Assembly: GCA_026413225.1 (NCBI GenBank)
Contig: CM048552.1
Coordinates: forward strand, 212,983,553 to 213,047,552
DNA: 64,000 nucleotides
Reading direction: 5' to 3'
Source of the DNA: Otis tarda
Taxonomy: Eukaryota; Chordata; Aves; Otidiformes; Otididae
The translations under genes were made by a program, and so were the position numbers. A model generated the notes under the pieces. That model was given only the letters and a program-made list of their open reading frames with translations, was not told where the DNA came from and ran no database searches. This document shows, in pieces, positions 28,601 to 40,600 of the stretch (the stretch's first letter is position 1; the number at the start of each line of letters is the position of its first letter).

Positions 28601-31600
28601 AACTAATGGGTTATTAGAGGGACTATTAGATCTCCCTAGGTATTTAAAATAAAATCTGAACTCTAAAGAGCATGTTCATACAGATCATAGGAATTAAAAT
28701 TAAAAGGTAGATAAAACATTATAGAAAAATGAGATAAAGCAAGTACATTACAAAGGAAGGCTGTATTCATCTCGCTCTGTACCGATGTTGGCAAATATGA
28801 AATGCATCTTTGCATACTATTATGGAAAAAACTGCAAGGGACAAATGAGGGGGGTCAGATACAGCAGCCAGGAGTACTACAAAGGAAAAGAAAGATCTTT
28901 AGAAAAAGAACAGCTACCTAAATGTCAGCCAGGCAGCAGCTACAAGAGAGTTACACAAGAAGCAATGGAAAAAAAAAATATTTGTATTTTTAAAGAAGAG
29001 CATTCTGATCAGCACTAACAGACTGAAACAACGAAAAGGGAAATTTAGGTAGAATACCTAGAAATCAAGTTTATTTGGCAGAAGCAACATCTCCCAAAAG
29101 AAGCCATAAATCCAGGAACAGTTTCAACCAAGACTGGACAACGCACTGCAATATACACGACGAAAACAATCCACCATGGGCAAAGAAAGGACACAAACTA
29201 GGCAGGAATGCAGTCTCCCCCTCAACGCTAGCACCACCAGAGATGCATACCACTGGTGGGAGCTCACTGCGTTCCCATCGCACGCGTCTCAGCCCCGGCC
29301 GCAACAGAGGAACGCTTCCAGTAAGTCGAAGTGCTGGGACAAGGCCAAAAAAGCTGAGGGCAGCATTGCTGCTGCAGAGCTGGTGGCCAACTGGGAGGTT
29401 TTAGTGTTTAAAATCAGTGTGCAGGGCAGTGTTTCTAGATCTTCTAGGCTGCTTCTCCCTTGCTGGGCCTCCATTTTTCCAGGATATGCAAGTGTATGTT
29501 GATATCCTTCTGAAGAGGTAAACCATTTCAGTGATTTATTGGGTTGGGGAGGGGCAATGAGGTAATTTTAGAAAAAAAAAAAATTAATTATTAACAACAC
29601 AATTTGATTTTTATTCCCAGTGCTCATTTATGAGCGGTTCCAACGTGCTGCATCAAGCAATACGTTCCGATTTATGGCCTTACACACTTTATATTCCAGC
29701 TGCAGAATTCACTCCCTTGGCATTCTTCATACTAGTTCAGCTAATATTTTTGTAGATGTTTTTACTCCGATTCGTGTTACATTTGTGTTCTTCAAAACAA
29801 TCAAATGGTAATTAGAAGAAACTCTGGACCCTCTGTACTAACAAAGCACGCACAAGAAAGCTCAGTTCAAACCTGCGAAGCATGGGTGTAATTTCTAATG
29901 CTCAAGCTCTCTTTGGTACGCAGGTCTTACAAAAGCACTTATTAAACCGCTTCTGAATTGCCCCAGGTTACAGCCAAGCTTTCCTTTTCTTTACCCTCGC
30001 ATCTCTGCAGTGTGCTTTGCTACTGTTTAGGAAAGACCTTAGAAAATGAGAACCTAACAGGAGACTGTATTCACGCTGACCTTGCTTCGTATACTAAAAA
30101 TAAACGAGTGAAAGCTAATAGTACACAAATCCAAATTTTAAAGCTCCACATATTTCTTCATAAAAAAGTGACACCCTTGCAATTCCAGAAATCCAATATT
30201 TGTGTTCATAATACAGATTTAAACTCCAATGGTGAAACATTCATTGCTGGGCTAAGAAACTTTTGCTCTTCCCTCTCAAATCTAAACCATACTGGTTACC
30301 TATTTAGTGTCCATTACTGCAGTGTCTGAGCAACCCCAGTCTTCCGCGTACTTATCCTTAACATCCTTGCAAGAAGAGGACAGGCTAGAAGAGGGTGGCT
30401 GAGTCACAAAGAAACCTGCATAAAACTGAAGCCAGGACTTTCAAACACCAAAATGTTCCTCTAGCCACTAGATCATCCCTACCTGCCACAACAAAAATGA
30501 ATGAGTTCACCACAATGCCTCGCATAAAGCTTCAAAGCAGAAAGTACATCAGAGTAAGAACTGGGTACTTTCCAGAAACAACATTTTTGTTACCAATTCT
30601 TATAATGTTTAGCGTAATGAAGTCCTCCTCCTCCTCTTGGAATTCTTAAAGACTATCACAAACGAAGAAAAAGTGTCTAAAGACTCAAAACTCGCACTGA
30701 TGGATCTTTTGAGGAAGCATGACTGATTCTTTTTTATTTTTTTTTCCAGAGGAATCTGTATTGAAGCCATTCATTAATGAAGTCTGACACCTGCATGAGA
30801 TGCTGTTCCTCAGAAGAGGGTTAACAGGTCGGATTTCAAAATGCAAAGGACCGACTGTGAAATTTAACAGATAATTATGAAAGCAATTGCAAGGAAAGTA
30901 CTCTGAGGTGACAGGCCAGAATAAAGATACCTAAACCAGCTAAATTAAAAAGCCATGTTCCTCACTTTTGAAGCCAGTTTTGCTAATTATCTTACTGTGG
31001 CTCTAACTATGTCTGTCATACTTAGGCCTGTCACAAATGCAGGGCATTCTGAAGCATCACTATATGTTTTTTTGGGTTTTGAAGGGACCACTACACAAAA
31101 AATAACAGTATTGAAGGATATAAAAAAGCACTAGAACCTATCCTTGGCCATTTTTTGAGATTGCAGGAAGCAGCCTGGACAAATATGATAGTACACAGCT
31201 CATTTACTGGACTTTTTATTCCCAGTCCAAGATATCCACAATTAACTGGACTACAGGGAATAAGCTTCCATTACAATTAGCTGATATGCCATCCTGTCGT
31301 ATTTTGATGTTGCTTTCCTAGAGTATGGGTAGCCTCATTAAAAAGAAAGTATAATTTCCCTCATAAACACGCACCTGAAAGGATAGCAAGCAGTCCAATT
31401 ACCGTGAAGTACACCTGGAAGGATTTTGCAAGTAAATTTAAAGTAAAAATAGTTGACACAGGCAGATCATTTGAAATATCAATCTAGAAAGCTCACTGAA
31501 AGCAAGTGCTTATAGCTGGAAATGCAATCAAAGTCTAAAGAGATTAGGCTGAGATGATGTAAAGTTAGAATATTACATGCAATAAGCTCATCGCTGAAGG

Positions 31601-34600
31601 GCAGATTTGCTGCAATTAGAGACTTTACTGGAAAACAAAATAAAACGTATTTTAAAATGTTATTTTAAGACAGGCTGATGATGTCAGACTGGAAGCAAAC
31701 AACCAAGATGGGGAAGCTTACTCTTCAGCCACCGCTAAAACGAAGCAGTGACCAATAGGATGTTACAGTGATCATCCATTTAATTTTCAGCATATTTAAC
31801 TCCTTCCAACCTTTCTTCTTCTATGCTGGTGTCAGCATCCTGGCTTCACGTTCAGTGTCTGCACCAACTCGTCTAAGCCTAATGATCTGTCCGGAGCAGA
31901 AAGCACAGCTTTTGGTAGCTGACAGTTTGAGCTACCAAAGTATCTCTCACCACAAACAGATAGATCAACTTGACGCACAGCAAGCTGTGGGTAGCATCTC
32001 AGAGGCTCTGGTGGGACTTTTCCAGGCACTGTGCAGTGACCTAGGAGAGCTAAGCATTTTGGGAGCCAAATATGCTCACTGGATGGTGGATGGCAGAGAA
32101 TAATGTGTGTCAGTGTTGTTCTCAAGGTATTTGTAGCGTTGGTTTCATAGAATTACAGAATAGTTCGGGTTGGAAGGGACCTTTAAAGACAATCTAGTCC
32201 AACCCCCCTGGCAAGGAGCAGGGACATCTCCAACCAGATCAGGCTGCTCACAGCCCCGGCCAACCTGGCCTTGAACGCTTCCAGGGATGGGGCATCCACC
32301 GCCTCTCTGGGCAACCTGGGACAGTGCTCCACCACCCTCATTGTAAAAAATGTTTTCGTAATATCCGATCTAAATCTACCTCCCTTTATTTTGAAACCAT
32401 GACCCCTTGTCCTGTCACAACAGGCCCTACTGAAGAGTTTCTCCCAGTCTTTCCTGTAGGCTCCCTTTAGGTACTGGAAGAATAGCCTTTCTTCAAAATA
32501 CAAATCCTCCTGGTTTCCTCCCTTTCTTGCTATCAGCATGGATTTCCCCTGGGTGTCCAAAACTATTAAAGACTCATATGTGACAAATGTAAAACAGAGG
32601 ACGTGGGGATAATGAATTCAGTCAGCAACCACGGCCTGATTCAGATATACAGCAATCTTTCGAACACCGATTGGTGCCATTACCTCTCTTATCAGCAGTA
32701 CTAGTAGATAATCCCATCTGTAACTAACTTGTTTTGCACAACTGCCTTAAATGAAAAATCATAAGGCTACGTGGAACATGTGATAAAACACAGACACCTG
32801 ATCTCAGAAATTACTCAGACTCTTACCTCAATACCCAGCTTTCTCTTTTACGTAGGCACTTCTTTTCTCTAGACTTCATAACCTTTTCCAGTTAATATGA
32901 CAACCTCCGGCAAGAACTTTCAACAGAACCCAATTAATTCAGTAACCCAAGACTCGAAGGTTGTCGCTCCTCGTCCGCAGCTTCTAACGCCAACTCTATC
33001 TTTTAGTCACTGTTCAAATGTCATTTCAAGACAACTTTATTGTTCTTGCTTGAAAAATGAAGAGAAAAAAAATGGCAGTTGCCTATCCGCCCACAAACCT
33101 TGGCAAAACCTATTTATCTAGATGGAAAAATGAAGCTGCTTCTCCACAAAGATAGTAAGATCAAAGTACAAATGTTAAGTATCTTACAATCAAAACCAAA
33201 TACAGGAAGAGATATACAACACACTGCAGGTTCAAGCTTTAAACATAGTATTTTTGTTATAACTTAATATATCTACACAGTAACAGCCCGTAAAGTGAGT
33301 GGCAAGCATTTGAGCAGAAGTCAATGTTACTGAATAATAAACAGTCAAAAACTGAACACAAAATCAGCCAAGTTCCAAGCACAAATGGTGGCCCAAAGAA
33401 CAGCAGAGGAAACTTTCAGAGGACAGATTTGAGACAAAGGTAGAAAAAGTACCATAAACAGAGGGGGGAAAAAAAAAAGTTAATACAAAAGCCATGTGGA
33501 AATCAGCTTGGAAGAGTTTAAAGGCAGGAAAGAGAACTGAAGAGCTTGGAAGGAAAGGCGTTTAAGAAAAGGAAATAGCTTTTAAATATTTCTCTGCAGT
33601 GTAGAACAGAGAAAGAAAAAAAAAAGATAGGAAAAATTAAATTGGGATGTACTCGAGAGTTTTAACATTCGAGTACTGTGCTGAAGCCTGTATTCTGAGG
33701 GGCCTCACAGGAAGAGAAAACTGGGGCCTCGAAAGATTTAACAGCCACCAAACCCTAAACCTCGGAGTGAAAAGCAACTGCGACACCATGGATCACAAAG
33801 CCATAGCAGTTTGGTTAAGTGAACGAAAACAACATCTGCTGTATGATTTCACTACCACGGTGCATTTCTCCGCTGCTTTCCAAGGCATCGACACAATTCA
33901 ATAGAGCTGATTCTTACTAGAGACTGCACTCACCAGCTCCAAAGAGGCAGAAGCGATACAAACTGGCAACGCTCAACTGGTTTTCGCTCTGCTGCTTCTA
34001 AGGAAAGCCACGAACTTCCACATCGCTACTACTAGCCGCATGTTTATGGAGATGGCATTTGCAGAAGCCAGATTTGCAGGTACAGGGTGCTATGAACAAG
34101 AATACATCGCCAACCTTCTTTCTAAATTTCTGTTACTAAATTGAAAAAATAAAGAAAAATGTTTTGCTTCTCCCGTTTTCCAGGCTGTTTACTTCTGTGC
34201 TGGTCATCACACTGCATACAGTTATTTCTCTCTGCTTATAGGGGTCATTTCCACCATTGTGAAAAGGACTTGGGGAAAAAAAAAGAAAAAAAAAAACAAA
34301 GGCATCAGTTTTCATTCATGAGCAAACTATCACCTGGAGCAACTCTGAGTGTATATATTTTGTATTTTTTTTTCTTAAGTCTATAAGATTTAAAACCTGA
34401 AAGAAAATCTGTATCCCGTGGGAGGAATGCAGGGAATATCCGTAGAAATACAACCTGCGGCTTTCCTCTTGAGTAATAACCCCCAGAGCAGGCTCTGCAG
34501 CTTGCCTGTGCAGTCTGGGGCCAGCACGGACCTGGCAGTCTCTGGCAGGAGAGCAGCACTGGAAACTCCCTCCAAGAGCAATCAAGTCTATAAGGAGAAT

Positions 34601-37600
34601 CACACAAACATACTTTTTTTTTTTTTTATACAGCAAACCTCCTCAAGTACTTGTAGAGGAAAAATACACCAATTTTACCCAGAAGAAATAGGAATTCCAC
34701 TCTAACAATAAAATCAATTCTTTGGGTCATTTCAGCTCCCTGTTGTAGGTGACCCATGTGATTTCAGAGAAAGCCAGATCTGCAGATTGTATTTCTCAAA
34801 GACCCCTAAGTATTTTTTCAGGTATCCCTGGGTTTCCTCATTGTAATGTCAAAACACCCATTAGAAGGCAATTACAGTAGCGTGCTTTCCAGTTGGGAAG
34901 CACTTCTAGGCCTGAACAAACAAATGGTGTTGACCAGGGAAGATGAAGAAAACCTGATAAAGAAATGACAGATCTAATCCCAAGGTTGTCAGTGTCTAGA
35001 GTATTTTTAATGCTCAACTATGCTGCACAGCTCTACAGGATGACTTATTTGATCTAATACTGCATCTGATTCCTAGATGCCGGATCTTGTCCAAATGAAA
35101 ATCCTTATCCAACTGGAATTAGCAATTACTAAAACTCCAGCCTACGGGGTAGCAGCATCTTGAGCTTCCGCTGCAAATAATGAGCTCGTTAAAGCACCAT
35201 ATAAATCAGAGAGCTTCCAGGGTCATGTTGTATGACCATAAAGTTAATACCTTGAAATCCTACCAGTTGGAATTCAGACAAAACATACTCTGGTGTCCTG
35301 CGCATACACTCATGACTCACAGAAAAGCAGATCTGAAGGAAGAAACTGAGGGAGAGGCACAGCTAGTATGAGTTATGTACACTGTCCTGGCTTCACTCGT
35401 GGTGTTAGGTAGAGGCAGATGTTCAGCTCACTCCCAACACCACATCTTTTTCCAGTTCTGCTTGTCTGCTTTCCTGCCTGAAGAAGACTGAGCCTTGCCT
35501 TCTCCTCAAATCTAAAAGTCAAGTTTGAAACTAACGTCCTAAACCTTGTCCAGCTGAACTAGTCCACATTCTCGTCCCCTTTTCCAGCTCCTCTGGTTAG
35601 AGAGGAAAACAAGGGCAACATTGCCTGGACTAGGCTGCAAGCAGAAATACCCTCTTTGCTCACAAAGCCAGCTGGAGATCTTCTAAGAGCCACACACTCT
35701 GCACACATTATTCCAGGGTAAATCCAAGGACACTAGATTCAGGAAATAAGTTCAAAGGAACCAAGGAATAACACAAAACCAAATAAAATAAAATAAAGCC
35801 CCAGGACACAGCTGGGAAACAGATACACTGCCGGACACTAATCTCAATTTTGAAATAAAGTTTGGAATTTCCCTCAGGAAAGCTCTGCAATGTGGAAGGC
35901 AGGCTGAGTCACCAGTTGCTGGAAAGACAAAGAACTGGAGAGGAACCTCATAAGGCTAAGGAGGGGAACAAAGGTTGTGTCTCCCCGCTGGGACTGATGG
36001 AGAGGGCCACTGCTGCCTCCCAAGCTCCAGACACGCTGAAGTACATACTCTGCCAGAGGTCGATGGACTTACTGTAACGGAGCTAATGATCCTGCGGATG
36101 CCGACAGCACTGATCACTTAGAAAATGTCAGGTTTTCAGTCACTGATCACAGTGCATATGCAGCATATTTCTTCAAGGAAATTAATTGTTAAAAATAGAT
36201 AGGAAAACAAATATCCTGGTCAGACACTTCAGGGTTTTGAGCTAGCACAAAAACCCCAAGTATTTTACAGCTGCATTTTCAAGTGCACAAAAGGGTCTGC
36301 GCCTGAAACCTTAAATCTGAACAGTGCCCAGCAAAATCACTGCGACTGTACCCAGAGCTTGCCCCTATAGGGATATTCAGATCAATTAATGGTAAAAGAT
36401 CGACACTAAAGCAGTGCTGCTCTGGGTTTATGGGGTTTTTTTTTTGAGTTATAACATTCTCTAGAAACTTTTCTTTTCCTGAAACCTACCTTGCTTCCTT
36501 CTTTGTAGTACTTCCACAACCATAGAATAACCAAGCACCTTTAATTCACGCAGCAGCTCAGCTTCTCTGCTGACTGAAAAATGGCTGTAATTAGTGAAGC
36601 AGATGTGAAAAGACCTAGACCTAGAAAACTCAAAGCAACCGAAGGCAGGTAGCTTCTCCCTGATAACCACTTGTAAATGAGTTCCCTTCTAGAATTATAA
36701 ATTTCATGTTTTGATATGTACTTTCAATTAAAAGAACTCTTCCTATTTTCTTCTTTTATGATCCATGAACCTTTCTGTGATCCTCTTTAGGCTTTTGAGA
36801 CAGTCAGAGAAACAGTCAGGTGTGTTAGCACTTGCATGCGTTGCAAAATAAAACAACCGTATCCTGCTGAGCTGTTGGGACTGGAGACAACTCCCAGAGT
36901 TCCTCTGAACATTTCTGCAATGATTATTAAATCTTTCTTTCGTTTAAAAAACATCTTCCCTACTGATCTGTGAAACAAACCCCAGACTAAAGACATTTTT
37001 GTCTTTCAATTATGACAACAGTCATTTTTATCTGTGACTAAAGGCTCATTTAAAGGCATTTAAAAGTCAGCACTGTTTCTTTACCGTAATTAATTTTACA
37101 TTAATCTTCCTATTTCTAGCTACAAATATGTATTTGGCAAATTCATATCATGCAGTTCATAAGCCTCTCTGCCTTAGTTTGCACATAAGCAAAATTAAAG
37201 TGTACAAATGCCACTGCTCTGTTACCATTTGGAGTGGCAGATGTCCAACTGCCAGCTGTACAAGCACTGAATATGAAGCACTAATTATAGAGTAATCAAA
37301 CGCTTTGTTAAGCTGTATTTCAGAATTTTATTGTCACTTAATAACTACACAAGTATTAGTAGATAAACACACACGTGGTCCATTACCACAGCATCCATGA
37401 AGTTTTAAGCATATCCATAATGTGATGGATTGACTTTCCAAAAGCCTTTGACCCTGTCTTTCAATGAAGGCTCCTGGGAAAACAGAAAACTAAGCTGTCA
37501 TGAGATGAAAGAGAGACTTGCATTGCATCAAAACCAACGAAAACAAAAAGGAAGAACCTAAAAATATATATAACAATCATTAATTGTGGCAAAATACATA

Positions 37601-40600
37601 AAACAGGGCCACAAGATTACCTTCAGGCTTAAGTCTTGTATATACATTTACAGTCTGGGAAGGGAAATAAACACAACAGTATTTGCCACTGACTCAAAAC
37701 CACTTAAAATCATTAAAGAAATAAGAAAGCATGACAGCAGAGACCATTCATCTCGTTTATGAGTTGACTTCTGCTATATTATCATTTGAAGGAAGGAACC
37801 CCTCTTTCAGCTTCCTTTTTGTCCACCGCAAAAAGCAAGCTGTAAGTGTTCGTCTTGAAAAGCATCCCACGGCTGAGAACTGTTCTGCACACTCCACTTG
37901 ACTTTATAGCCACCATCAATTAGTTTAACATTCCCTTTACCTTTTCATCTGCCGCCTAAATTGAGGGAGCTCCCTCAAGGAGCTTGATAAATTTAAAGAG
38001 GAAACCTGTGATGTGCCTTCCTGCAATTAGGTCATTATTACACACTCAGATCCCTCTGAGTCTTAAAAATCTGTGAGGCTGTGACATCGTCTTCTCTTAA
38101 ATCGCACTTTAGAACTCTTGTGTCATGATGTCTTTAAATAATTCAGCCGCAGCCAGGCAGTTGGGCTGATCACACCCAATTAATCCTGATGCGTCTTCCT
38201 TCACCTGCCACTTTATTACCGAAAAAAAACCAGACAGAGAGCTCTTGAAGCCAGATTGAGCTGGCTTTATTTTAATTTTTTTAAACTCACTTGGATAGTA
38301 CCTAGCCCAACAATCTCTGGCTGCTTTCCAAAGCCTCTGGCAAAGGAGGCAAAACACAGCAGGATGCTCAAGAGGAACAGGTGATGCTACGTATGTGGCA
38401 GTCAAAATTCAGTATTAATGAGATTATTCTAACTTTGTGTAAATTTTACCAGTCGTTAAAGTAATGATTCTCATCCAAAACAGAGATACGTGCATCTTTT
38501 GACAGCTATCTTTTTTTGAGCAAAGCTTAAAAAACACCCAGTATTTTTGTGTTACTGTTCACAATGTAGAGAATGCTTGGATGGCAATCTATGCATTAAT
38601 GAGACCTCTCATATCTAACACCACAGGTAACAGTAATCTTATCTCAATCTCTTATCTGAAGGAAAAATAGGAAAGATTTAAGGAAGAGCAGCAAAAATAG
38701 CTAGAAACATGGGCAGATTCTCTTTTTTTTTTTTTTTCTCTCTAAATAAGAGTGTCATAAGGAAAGCACAGTTATAAATATTTATTTACCAGATCTCTAA
38801 TGAAAACAAAAAACAATGGATTTAAGTCGGGTAATAAATTTTAAAAATAGTTTCCTACATGAAGGTAGCAGAACATCCTGAGACATGACCAGAAAGAAGC
38901 CAAGAAAGAAACAATTCCACCAATTCCTTGAGAAGCCTAGAGCTATATTCCAGATGCTGGCTGCTGCAAATGCCAACATAAGGATATACTACTTGAAAAG
39001 CAGTCGTGTTGTGCATGAGGCGTATACTCACAGACAACGATAGCTCAAGGCAATATTTCACATATCTGGAAACATTACTCACGTTTGAGCCAAACTACCA
39101 GAGCACTGAGTTGACAATAACAACAAATTCACCCCCACGACTGAGAATTATAAACCCTTGGGTACCACAGGGGGCTCTCTTGAATTTAAAGTATTTGTTC
39201 AAATTGATACTACTCTCTCTGTTTTCAACAAAGGAAATCTCTGAAGATTAGTTATATCCGCTCCTCATATTCTACAAGACAAACCTTTCTTACAGGGATG
39301 ACAGGGAACGAAGAAGGGTAAGGCACTTATTGTGTAGACATTCCCATCAAAACAAACCGCCAAAACTGAACAGTGCATGGGCTAAACTGGCCTGAAACAT
39401 CAACCCTGCTAAAATAGGGAGTAAACTGTAACATTAAAGCGCTTAAACAATAGCACTTTCATTTGACCTTGTTCTGTTTGCTTGAGTGGGAGGATGCTGG
39501 GTTTTTCTTCTTTTTTTTTTTTTTTTTTTAAGTTGGTGTACAAAAGTTTGAGTAATTCAGCAAATAAGCACTGGGAGCTGGAAAAGATTAGTCAAAAAAA
39601 AAAAAAAAACCCAAACATCTCTCCTGCTTGCCCTCCACCACACAGGAGTCAATCCAGAACTCCTGAGAAACCCCAAAGAAGGAATTGCTACACCATACAA
39701 TAGATTTGATTAGTGAGGCATAGAAGAATCATTTTAGGGCTTAACAAAGTTAAGCTGGCAAAATAATCATTTTCAACTGGTTTTCCATTTCAATTTGTTT
39801 AATATTCTACAGAAGAACATAGAGCAGTTAGTCATCCACCTCCACAAGTGAGGAAAACTGGCTAGGTGCAGGCTCAGAAAGGCAAGAAAAAGCATTTTTC
39901 ATTATTAAAAAAATGAATCTTCGCATACAGGTCATTGTGTTTGGGGTACATCCAGAGAACGCAAATATGAAGTGCTACAAAAACACCTCACCTCACTTCC
40001 ACATCTCTGAATCCGTACAAGTGATTAGCTGCCATAATCTACACTAGTTCTTTAAGGAGCGAATGGCAAAGAACTGCATGTGGGCTTCTGGAACACAATG
40101 TAGCAATTTGTACTAAAATTAGCATATTAAAAACAAATTGCTAAAGGGAACAAAGACGTAATTTGCACAACAAGCCTTCAGTTCGGCTCTTCAGCCTGCA
40201 ACCTAAGGAAAGCATAATATTTGATTTGGACCTGCCACTATCCTTCAAGCTTTGGGCCTCCAATAGTTTCTTATACATTATTTACAACGAACATTTAATG
40301 CAAAATTTTTAAATACCACCAGCTTAACTGAGACAGCAAGAAGTCAGAAACCTATTTTCACTCTTCTATAAGGTAACACTTAAAATAATACAGGCTCTAC
40401 GTGAGTTTTAAAAACAGTGTCAGCAACATCAAAAAATACCACAATGAGAATGCTGAGAGAGATGAGAAAAATATTTTTGTACTTTCTGGGTTTTTTTGCT
40501 CCCTGAATCTGCATTTTTGATAAGAGTATGGAAGCTATAAAGGCACAGCAACTGACAGAAGACTGCTGGGCCACACAGACCCGGAATATACTCTCAGCTC

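Noticed and set aside
31768..32103. 111-codon plus-strand frame in ACER3 intron 1
   Set aside because: The C-terminal part reads somewhat like protein, but there is no splice context or family match, and an overlapping minus-strand frame is equally long.
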